The notes beneath the pieces were generated by a model. It searched no databases. It had not been told where the DNA came from and saw nothing but the letters and a program-made list of their open reading frames with translations. Below, piece after piece: positions 1 through 5,090 of a DNA stretch of 5,094 bases; the first letter of the stretch is position 1, and each line of letters begins with the position of its first letter. The DNA is from CG2-30-40-21 sp043806395. Lineage in GTDB: Bacteria; UBA9089; CG2-30-40-21. Both the position numbers and the translations under genes were made by a program. The stretch lies in contig JAZDHC010000040.1 in the NCBI GenBank assembly GCA_043806395.1, positions 1 to 5,094 on the forward strand, written 5' to 3'.

Positions 1-19
1 ATGTGTAAGATAGAGATTT

Positions 20-101
20 GCCACTAAGACACCAAGACACTAAGAAAACACTAAGAATATCTTCCTTTGTGTATTCCTTCGTGCCTTTGTGCCTTTGTGG
101 C
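20..101. repeat. Imperfect inverted repeat built from CACTAAGA-like octamers
   Basis: The left arm (20-44) and right arm (77-101) are 25 nt each and match at 20 of 25 positions when one is reverse-complemented. The left arm is CC followed by three tandem 8-nt units, ACTAAGAC, ACCAAGAC and ACTAAGAA; a further CACTAAGA lies at 49-56. The right arm has the matching octamers CTTCGTGC, CTTTGTGC and CTTTGTGG. The loop is 32 nt and carries extra diverged units. The structure is a dispersed intergenic palindrome or MITE-like repeat, not a gene. It lies upstream of the promoter, so it should not be in the secD transcript. It could be the end of an upstream transcription unit, but no U-tract follows it. 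Confidence 0.8.
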
Positions 102-202
102 TAATCCTTTCCACTTTCCACAAGATATTGAGCAGTTACGAAATAATCATTGACTAACTGCACTTGAATGTGGGTGTTTGAAAAATTTCAGTGATTTTTT
201 AT

Positions 203-231
203 TTGACATATGTCCATATAACTGGTATAAT
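203..231 (+). promoter_or_regulatory. Sigma-70-type promoter of the secD-secF-rel operon, extended -10
   Basis: The -35 TTGACA (203-208) and -10 TATAAT (226-231) both match consensus exactly and are separated by the optimal 17 bp. A TG at 223-224 adds an extended -10 (TGnTATAAT). The DNA just upstream (181-202) is rich in A and T tracts, as in UP elements. The predicted start is A238, giving a leader of about 110 nt before the secD ATG. A perfect 10-bp palindrome, GACATATGTC (205-214), overlaps the -35 and could be a repressor site, though this is only inferred. No second promoter is evident before secF or rel, so this one probably serves all three genes. Confidence 0.88.
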
Positions 232-242
232 AGAATTATTCA

Positions 243-313
243 GGCTGTAGACTATTAGGCTATAGGCTGTAGACTATTAGTCTCTACCTACAGACTAATA
301 GTCTACAGCCTAT
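243..313 (+). repeat. Leader direct repeat plus perfect 22-bp hairpin
   Basis: The 16-mer GGCTGTAGACTATTAG occurs at 243-258 and again at 265-280, 22 nt apart. The second copy is part of the left arm (262-283) of a perfect 22-bp inverted repeat whose right arm is 292-313, with an 8-nt loop (284-291). The first copy could equally pair with 295-310, so two alternative hairpins are possible in RNA. Each arm also contains a self-complementary AGACTA/TAGTCT core. The element begins about 5 nt after the predicted transcription start and ends 18 nt before the Shine-Dalgarno sequence, so it lies wholly in the secD leader. It may be a mobile palindromic repeat, an RNA regulator or both. Confidence 0.85.
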
Positions 314-331
314 CTTTTGTCAGTTATTATC

Positions 332-338
332 AAGGAGG
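332..338 (+). promoter_or_regulatory. Strong Shine-Dalgarno site of secD
   Basis: AAGGAGG matches the anti-Shine-Dalgarno sequence along its full length and ends 9 nt before ATG 348. This fixes the secD start. It lies just outside the leader hairpin and so should be accessible when the hairpin forms. Confidence 0.93.
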
Positions 339-347
339 CTTCTAATA

Positions 348-1964
348 ATGCAAAGAAATATACGATGGAACATGTCTTTAATCCTAATTGCTTCGGGGTT
401 ATCTATTTTTTACCTCTTACCAACAATTCAATGGTGCAGCATGTCTCAACCAGAAAGGAATGTTATCTCTGCATGGAATGCCCTGTCAATATCTGCAAAG
501 GACAGACTATCTGAGCTTAGCGTGCTTTCAAAGGAAAAGAAGAAAAAGATGTTATCTGTGAGTCAGCTCACAGATGAAGAAAGAAAGGCGTCTATCCTGT
601 GGACGGCCATGTCTAAGGCAGAGCAAAAGGATATAGAGCCATGGTGCAAGCTACCTATAGAGGAGAGGGATGTATTGAAAAGATGGTCAACAGTTCCTTT
701 GGATGAGAGGGACAGGCTGACAAAAAAGACAAAGATTTTGAATAAAACAATAAAACTTGGACTGGATTTGAGGGGTGGTATGCACCTTGTTTTAGAGGTT
801 GATACGACAAAGCTGCCTAAGAAGGATAAAAAGAATGTAGCAAATGTTGTGGATCAAACGCTGGAGGTCATTCGCAACAGAGTGGATAAATTTGGTGTTT
901 CTGAGCCAGTAATTCAACGGCAGGGAGAAAATAGGATTGTTGTTGAACTGCCAGGCTTGAAAGATCCTCAAAGAGCACTTGATCTTATTGGCAAAACAGC
1001 CATGCTTGAATTCAGGCTGGTAGATGATGCCAGACTTGAGGCAGCAAAGGATGGGGATGTGCCTGATGGATATGAAATACTTTATGATGATGAGAACAAG
1101 CCGTACTTAGTGAAAAAAGATGCAGAGGTAACTGGAGAATATTTAACAAATGCCTTTGTTGATAGCAATCAAGGCGACGGTGGTATGGCCAGAAGGATGG
1201 TTGTAGCCTTAGAGTTTAATAAGATTGGTGCCAAAAAATTTGCCCGAACAACTGGTGGGCATATTGGTGAGAAATTAGCTATTGTATTAGATGGAAGGGT
1301 ACGATCTGCCCCGGTGATACGGGCAAAGATAGATGGTGGAAGTGCTATTGTCGAGGGTAATTTCACCCTTCAGGAGGCAAAGGATCTGGCAATTGTCTTG
1401 CGAGCCGGTGCATTGCCTGCCCCAATCAATATAATTGAAAATAGAACAATTGGTCCATCCCTTGGAAGGGATTCCATTGAAAAGGGTGTGGTTGCCTCTA
1501 TCCTTGGAATTATTTTAGTTATGCTCTTTATGGCTACCTATTATAAACTTTCAGGGGCAATAGCTGATGTTGGATTGCTGGGTAACATATTGATGATGAT
1601 GGGTGCCATGGTAGCTGTCTCAGGAACGCTTACCATTCCCGGCATTGCTGGTATCATCCTGACCATTGGTATGTCAGTTGATTCAAATGTGCTTATCTTT
1701 GAACGAATAAGAGAGGAATTGCGAACAGGAAAGACCATTAAGGCAGCCATTGATGCTGGATATAAAAAGGCATTCTGGACAGTGTTTGACTCACATGTGA
1801 CCACACTGATTACTGCCCTGATATTATTTGCCTTTGGCACGGGTCCGATTAAAGGGTTTGCTGTAACACTCTCTATCGGTATTATTATCAGCTTGTTTAC
1901 AGCTCTGGTTATTACCAGGGTGATATTTGATCTGAGGAAGGAATATAAAACGCTGAGTATTTAG
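348..1964 (+). CDS. secD: Protein translocase subunit SecD with periplasmic 14-residue repeat insert
   Basis: SecD is the larger subunit of SecDF, an RND-related membrane complex that uses the proton gradient to help exported proteins leave SecYEG. The 538-residue protein has an N-terminal membrane helix (about 9-29), the P1 base signature GLDLRGGMHLVLEVD (138-152), a periplasmic P1 region with RNRVDKFGVSEP (176-187) and VELPG (199-203), and DGRVRSAPVI (315-324). Five further membrane helices lie at about 380-399, 404-426, 430-451, 484-497 and 501-523. The conserved TM4 stretch GMSVDSNVLIFERIREE (441-457) carries Asp445, which by family comparison corresponds to the aspartate needed for proton-coupled movement. 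Residues 33-130 are an added block of seven 14-residue repeats absent from the SecD proteins I know. The start is fixed by AAGGAGG nine nt upstream. secF follows after a 147-nt, repeat-filled gap. Identification is secure; the role of the insert is unknown. Confidence 0.97.
   Translation: MQRNIRWNMSLILIASGLSIFYLLPTIQWCSMSQPERNVISAWNALSISAKDRLSELSVLSKEKKKKMLSVSQLTDEERKASILWTAMSKAEQKDIEPWCKLPIEERDVLKRWSTVPLDERDRLTKKTKILNKTIKLGLDLRGGMHLVLEVDTTKLPKKDKKNVANVVDQTLEVIRNRVDKFGVSEPVIQRQGENRIVVELPGLKDPQRALDLIGKTAMLEFRLVDDARLEAAKDGDVPDGYEILYDDENKPYLVKKDAEVTGEYLTNAFVDSNQGDGGMARRMVVALEFNKIGAKKFARTTGGHIGEKLAIVLDGRVRSAPVIRAKIDGGSAIVEGNFTLQEAKDLAIVLRAGALPAPINIIENRTIGPSLGRDSIEKGVVASILGIILVMLFMATYYKLSGAIADVGLLGNILMMMGAMVAVSGTLTIPGIAGIILTIGMSVDSNVLIFERIREELRTGKTIKAAIDAGYKKAFWTVFDSHVTTLITALILFAFGTGPIKGFAVTLSIGIIISLFTALVITRVIFDLRKEYKTLSI
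444..737 (+). repeat. Seven tandem 42-nt coding units (14-residue repeats) within secD
   Basis: Residues 33-130 of SecD divide without gaps into seven 14-residue units with consensus [S/T/P]-x-[E/D]-E-[R/K]-[K/D/N]-x-[L/I]-x-x-W-x-x-[L/M/V/I]. Down the seven units, position 1 reads S,S,S,T,S,P,P; position 4 E,A,K,E,E,E,E; position 5 R,K,K,R,Q,R,R; position 11 W,L,V,W,W,W,K; and position 14 L,L,L,M,L,V,I. A trailing half unit, WCSM (29-32), precedes the first at the edge of the membrane helix. The S/P-x-E-E start of each unit looks like a helix N-cap, suggesting short helices separated by turns. The codons have diverged between units, so this is not a recent DNA expansion. By topology it should lie on the outer side of the membrane. 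Similar W-x-x-L-S-x-E-E-R repeats occur, as I recall, in DUF3106-type proteins. Confidence 0.88.
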
Positions 1965-1982
1965 GAAACATTAGGAGTAAGA

Positions 1983-2076
1983 TTCACCGCAGAGACGCAG
2001 AGGCACAGAGAATATAGAAAAAAATGAAAAATTAATTTCTCTCTGTGTCTCTGTGTCTCTGCGTCTCTGCGGTGAA
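1983..2076. repeat. Long hairpin repeat (CGCAGAGA family) between secD and secF
   Basis: The arms 1983-2010 and 2049-2076 are 28 nt each and complementary at 27 positions; the exception, G2003 against T2056, would be a G·U pair in RNA. The loop is 38 nt (2011-2048). The left arm is TTCACC followed by octamers GCAGAGAC, GCAGAGGC and ACAGAGAA; the right arm runs CTCTGTGT, CTCTGTGT, CTCTGCGT, CTCTGCGG and then TGAA. This resembles an intergenic repeat type seen in many environmental bacterial genomes. It sits inside the presumed operon, between the secD stop and the secF ribosome binding site. No terminal U-tract follows, so it is unlikely to be a simple intrinsic terminator, but it could affect mRNA stability or the SecD:SecF ratio. 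Confidence 0.9.
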
Positions 2077-2093
2077 AGAAAGCATTTTTAGAT

Positions 2094-2100
2094 AAAGGAG
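2094..2100 (+). promoter_or_regulatory. Shine-Dalgarno site of secF
   Basis: AAAGGAG ends 11 nt before ATG 2112 and 14 nt before the adjacent in-frame ATG 2115. The shorter spacing favours 2112. The site lies 17 nt beyond the hairpin at 1983-2076, which would not mask it. Confidence 0.85.
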
Positions 2101-2111
2101 ATTAGAAAAAA

Positions 2112-3107
2112 ATGATGGAGTTTATTAAAAATTCAAAGATAGATTTTGTGGGGAAGCGGTATATTGCATTTGCTGTTTCAGGTGTTTTAAGCCTGCTGGG
2201 GATCATTGCTATTATCCAGATAGGGCTTGGTAATGCCAATATGGGGGTTGATTTTGCTGGTGGCACGCTGGTGGAAATAGGGTTTGATAAACCTGTGAAT
2301 ATGGCGGAGATTCGTGGCATATTATCTGCTAAGGGTATGGATGATGTTGAACTTCAGGAGGTTGGAGATACGGGACGAATCCTTATTCGAACAAGAAAAT
2401 CAGATATAGGAAAGCTGACTGCAAAGATAAACAATATATTTAAGGAAAGGTTCAAGACAGATAATCCATTCAAAATAGAGCGGACAGAAGAGGTGGGTCC
2501 AAAGATTGGGGCAGAGTTAAAGGGAAAGGCATTAGGAGCAATCTTCTGGGCAATTATTGCCCTAATGCTTTATATTGCCTTTCGTTTCAAACAGCCCAGA
2601 TTTGGAGTAGGGGCTGCTATAGCTACTGTTCATGATGTTCTGGCTGTAACTGGTATATACTGGGTATGCCATCGGGAGGTCAATCTTTTGCTCATTACAG
2701 CATTATTGACCCTGGCTGGTTATTCTTTAACAGATACAGTTGTTGTCTTTGATCGTATCAGGGAAAACCTGAGACTTCGTCGCAAGGAAGCCTATGATGT
2801 GATTATTAACTCAAGCATAAATGAGGTCTTGAGTAGAACCATTGTTGTATCTACAACCGTTCTCATTGTGTTGATTGCCCTCCTTGTTAAGGGTTCACAG
2901 GTTACCTTTGATTTCTGCTGGGTATTGATTATTGGGGTGGTTATTGGTACATATTCATCTATATTTGTTGCCAGTCCTATCTTGATTGAATGGGATAAGT
3001 TGATGATGAAAAAAAGTAAGGTGCCTGATTCAGCTACAGAAAAAATCAGGGTACAGAACACGGTTACTGCCTCAGGAAGCAAGGTAATCGGTAAAGGTAA
3101 TCGATAA
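2112..3107 (+). CDS. secF: Protein translocase subunit SecF
   Basis: SecF partners SecD in the proton-driven SecDF complex of the inner membrane. The 331-residue protein is close to the usual length (E. coli SecF has 323). It has a first membrane helix at about 17-38 and then the periplasmic signature MGVDFAGGTLVEI (44-56). TEEVGPKIGAEL (125-136) precedes the second helix at about 140-158. Further helices lie at about 164-185, 190-213, 243-260 and 266-292. GYSLTDTVVVFDRIREN (203-219) contains Asp208, and SRT (241-243) contains Arg242; by family comparison these match the Asp and Arg of Thermus SecDF implicated in proton flow. HDVL (174-177) and GTYSSIFVASPIL (279-291) are also typical. The gene ends with tandem in-frame stops, TAA then TAG (3105-3110). 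The last residues (about VIGKGNR) are encoded by GGTAATCG repeats, so this tail is probably not a conserved part of the protein. rel starts 11 nt after the stop. Confidence 0.97.
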   Translation: MMEFIKNSKIDFVGKRYIAFAVSGVLSLLGIIAIIQIGLGNANMGVDFAGGTLVEIGFDKPVNMAEIRGILSAKGMDDVELQEVGDTGRILIRTRKSDIGKLTAKINNIFKERFKTDNPFKIERTEEVGPKIGAELKGKALGAIFWAIIALMLYIAFRFKQPRFGVGAAIATVHDVLAVTGIYWVCHREVNLLLITALLTLAGYSLTDTVVVFDRIRENLRLRRKEAYDVIINSSINEVLSRTIVVSTTVLIVLIALLVKGSQVTFDFCWVLIIGVVIGTYSSIFVASPILIEWDKLMMKKSKVPDSATEKIRVQNTVTASGSKVIGKGNR

Positions 3108-3118
3108 TAGGGTAATCG
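3083..3118 (+). repeat. Three GGTAATCG direct repeats across the secF-rel junction
   Basis: GGTAATCG occurs at 3083-3090, 3096-3103 and 3111-3118, at offsets of 13 and 15 nt. Each copy is followed by related bases (GTAAA, ATAATAG, GTGATAA). The first two encode the SecF C-terminus, the gap between the second and third contains the double stop, and the third runs into the GTG start of rel. It looks like a short tandem-repeat expansion at a gene boundary that added residues to SecF and supplied the rel start region. Confidence 0.75.
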
Positions 3119-3121
3119 GTG
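3109..3121 (+). promoter_or_regulatory. Weak initiation region of rel (GTG start)
   Basis: The rel frame has a stop (TAA 3113-3115) just upstream, so translation must start at GTG 3119 or the in-frame ATG 3131. The only Shine-Dalgarno-like sequence is AGGG (3109-3112), 6 nt before the GTG and 18 nt before the ATG, which favours GTG. For the ATG alternative only a poor GAG directly adjoins. Compared with secD and secF this site is weak, so rel is probably translated at a low level or by coupling to termination of secF 11 nt upstream. Confidence 0.55.
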
Positions 3122-5086
3122 ATAAATGAGATGGATATTGATAATCTAATAAATCGGGTAATCTCTTATAATCCATCGGCAGATATCCCATTAATAAAAA
3201 AAGCATATCAAGTCGCAAGCCTTGCCCATCATGACCAGAAGAGGCTTTCTGGTGAACCATATATTATCCATCCCCTTGAGACAGCAAACATTTTGACAGA
3301 GTTCAAGATGGATGTGGTTACCATAGCTGCTGCTCTTCTTCATGATGTGGTAGAAGATACCACTATTACCAGCTCAAATATAAAAGAACAATTTGGGGAA
3401 GAGATTAGCCTTTTAGTGGAGGGTGTCTCTAAGATCGATTGGGTTCATCAGCACAGCAAGCATGAGAATAAGGCTGAAAATCTACGGAAGATGCTCATTG
3501 CTACGGCTAAAGATATTCGGGTAATCCTTATAAAATTGGCTGATCGATTACATAATATGCGAACGCTGAGCTACCTCTCCGAGAATGCCCAAAAACAAAT
3601 GGCATTGGAAACATTGGAAATCTATGCCCCCCTGGCACATAGATTGGGGCTGGGACGAATTAAATGGGAGTTAGAGGACTTATCTTTTAGCTACCTGCAT
3701 GCAGATGTGTACCATGAGATATCCAGAATGGTGGCATCTAAACGCGAAGAAAGGGAGGCGTATGCGGAAAAGGTAAGAGAAATATTAACCGAAGAATTCA
3801 ATAAGGCAAATATCGCTGCTGATATTCTAAGCAGACCAAAACACTTCTACAGCATTTATCAAAAAATGACCTCAAGACATAAGTCATTTGATGAAATATA
3901 TGACCTGACCGGAATCAGGATTGTTACCGATAAACAAGTTGATTGTTATAATGCATTGGGCATTGTTCATGATAAATGGCAATCCATTCCCGGACGGGTT
4001 AAGGATTATATCAGTACCCCAAGATCAAATATGTATCAATCTGTTCATACCACGGTGATTGGACCTGATGGCAAACCAATGGAGGTTCAGATAAGAACCA
4101 AGGAAATGGATATTATTGCTGAGGAAGGAATTGCAGCCCATTGGCATTATAAGGAGAAAACAAGATTTGATGAAAAGCACGACTCAAAGTTTGCCTGGCT
4201 GAAGAGGGTAATTGAATGGCAGCAGGAACTAACTGATCCTAAAGATTTTATGGAAGGATTAAAACAGGATTTATTCTCAGATGAGGTGTTTCTTTTTACC
4301 CCTAAGGGACAAATAAAGATTTTGCCCAAGGGAGCTACCCCGATTGATTATGCCTATAGTATTCATACAAATATTGGGGATCACTGTTTTGGAGCCAGAA
4401 TGGGGGGTAGAATGGTACCCCTTGATTATAAATTAGAGAGTGGTGATATTATTGAAATAATCACCTCAATTAAGGCACACCCTACCCAATCATGGATAAG
4501 AATTGTCAGGACACCAAAAGCCAGAAGCAGGATTAGAGGCTGGTTAAAAGCCCATGAAGAGGAGCAGCAAAAAGATACCAGACCAAAACCACAAGTGCCA
4601 GAGGTGCTACCTCAACATTCATCCCCAAAACCAAAGAAAATATCAATAAGTAAGGTCATAATTTCTGGGATTAATGATATTGCCTTTAATCTGGCTAAGT
4701 GTTGTGGTCCCGTACCAGGGGATAAAATAGCCGGATATGTGACTAAGGGTGGAGTAACCATTCATCGAATAGATTGCCGTAATATAATGAGTAACAATGG
4801 ACAGTCACGGATAGTGGATGCTGTTTGGGGTGAGGACAAGACAGGCACTTATGAGGCAGGTATTATGGTCAGGGCATTTGATCGAGAAAATTTGTTAAAA
4901 GATATGCTTTCACTTATTGCCACAACCAATACCACGATTAATGAGGCACGAGCAAAAGTGATGGAGAAGGGGATTGCCAAATGCAGCTTTATTGTCCTTA
5001 TCCGAGATAAAGAGCATCTTACTGAGATTATACATTTATTGGAAAGAATTAAAGGGGTTATTGATGTGTATCGGGGAAGGACATGA
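3119..5086 (+). CDS. rel: Bifunctional (p)ppGpp synthetase/hydrolase (RelA/SpoT family), short helical region
   Basis: This cytoplasmic enzyme makes (p)ppGpp from ATP and GTP/GDP and also hydrolyses it, driving the stringent response. The N-terminal HD hydrolase domain (about 25-150) keeps Arg42, His51, HDVVED (75-80), Asp142 and Asn146, matching the metal and substrate residues of Streptococcus Rel, so hydrolysis should be active. The synthetase domain (about 236-346) has RPKHFYSIY (239-247), Asp262, RVKD (293-296, the RxKD signature of bifunctional enzymes rather than EFDD of RelA), NMYQSVHTT (304-312) and Glu322. TGS spans about 388-449, the zinc-finger domain about 515-556 (Cys528, Cys529, His549, Cys553) and ACT about 578-652. 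At 655 residues it is short for the family (about 700-740): the helical region after TGS is mostly replaced by a proline-rich linker (about 487-507). The GTG start is favoured over ATG 3131, a 4-residue difference. Confidence 0.96.
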   Translation: MINEMDIDNLINRVISYNPSADIPLIKKAYQVASLAHHDQKRLSGEPYIIHPLETANILTEFKMDVVTIAAALLHDVVEDTTITSSNIKEQFGEEISLLVEGVSKIDWVHQHSKHENKAENLRKMLIATAKDIRVILIKLADRLHNMRTLSYLSENAQKQMALETLEIYAPLAHRLGLGRIKWELEDLSFSYLHADVYHEISRMVASKREEREAYAEKVREILTEEFNKANIAADILSRPKHFYSIYQKMTSRHKSFDEIYDLTGIRIVTDKQVDCYNALGIVHDKWQSIPGRVKDYISTPRSNMYQSVHTTVIGPDGKPMEVQIRTKEMDIIAEEGIAAHWHYKEKTRFDEKHDSKFAWLKRVIEWQQELTDPKDFMEGLKQDLFSDEVFLFTPKGQIKILPKGATPIDYAYSIHTNIGDHCFGARMGGRMVPLDYKLESGDIIEIITSIKAHPTQSWIRIVRTPKARSRIRGWLKAHEEEQQKDTRPKPQVPEVLPQHSSPKPKKISISKVIISGINDIAFNLAKCCGPVPGDKIAGYVTKGGVTIHRIDCRNIMSNNGQSRIVDAVWGEDKTGTYEAGIMVRAFDRENLLKDMLSLIATTNTTINEARAKVMEKGIAKCSFIVLIRDKEHLTEIIHLLERIKGVIDVYRGRT

Positions 5087-5090
5087 GGAG
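5086..5090 (+). promoter_or_regulatory. Possible Shine-Dalgarno of a gene beyond the window
   Basis: AGGAG overlaps the last base of the rel stop codon (TGA 5084-5086), and the window ends 4 nt later. Its placement suggests another co-directional gene beginning within about 5-12 nt, so the operon probably continues. In Bacillus-type genomes dtd follows rel, but nothing here identifies the next gene. Confidence 0.4.

Larger units (their letters stand above)
1..347. other. Non-coding region upstream of secD
   Basis: I see no gene here. The ATG at position 1 opens only an eight-codon frame ending at TAA 25-27, and no tail of an upstream gene is recognisable. The stretch holds an octamer-based inverted repeat (20-101), an AT-rich stretch, a strong promoter (203-231), a repeat and hairpin in the leader (243-313) and the secD ribosome binding site (332-338). 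Positions 102-180 contain nothing I can assign beyond a weak 7-bp inverted repeat (132-138 with 155-161). A yajC gene, often found before secD, is not in this window. Confidence 0.8.

Noticed and set aside
20..101. CRISPR-like array
   Set aside because: The 8-nt units are contiguous, without unique spacers of constant length, and the structure is an inverted repeat, not a direct-repeat array.
132..161. Inverted repeat GCAGTTA / TAACTGC with a 16-nt spacer as an operator
   Set aside because: Two 7-bp arms in AT-rich intergenic DNA are short, are well upstream of the promoter and are not repeated elsewhere in the window; chance is a fair explanation.
262..318. Leader hairpin followed by TATCTTTT as a Rho-independent terminator
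   Set aside because: The stem is AU-rich (8 of 22 pairs are G-C) and only four consecutive U residues follow, after an intervening C. A constitutive terminator would also block its own operon, though partial attenuation is not excluded.
317..514. 65-codon open frame overlapping the secD leader and start on the + strand
   Set aside because: It overlaps the secD Shine-Dalgarno sequence and start in another frame, lacks its own ribosome binding site and shows no recognisable protein features. secD in the other frame is unambiguous.
1541..1840. 99-codon open frame on the - strand inside secD
   Set aside because: It is opposite the conserved SecD membrane region, whose + strand protein is certain. 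Its composition reflects the complement of membrane-helix codons.
2024..2035. Mini-ORF (ATG to TAA, three residues) in the loop of the secD-secF hairpin
   Set aside because: It is too short to mean anything and has no Shine-Dalgarno sequence.
2792..3082. 96-codon open frame on the - strand inside secF
   Set aside because: It is a shadow of the SecF C-terminal helices, with no supporting ribosome binding site or family signature.
4028..4045. Met305 in place of Gly in the NGYQS synthetase motif of Rel as a defect
   Set aside because: As I recall, NMYQS is common in functional bifunctional Rel proteins such as that of B. subtilis, so it is not evidence of lost activity.
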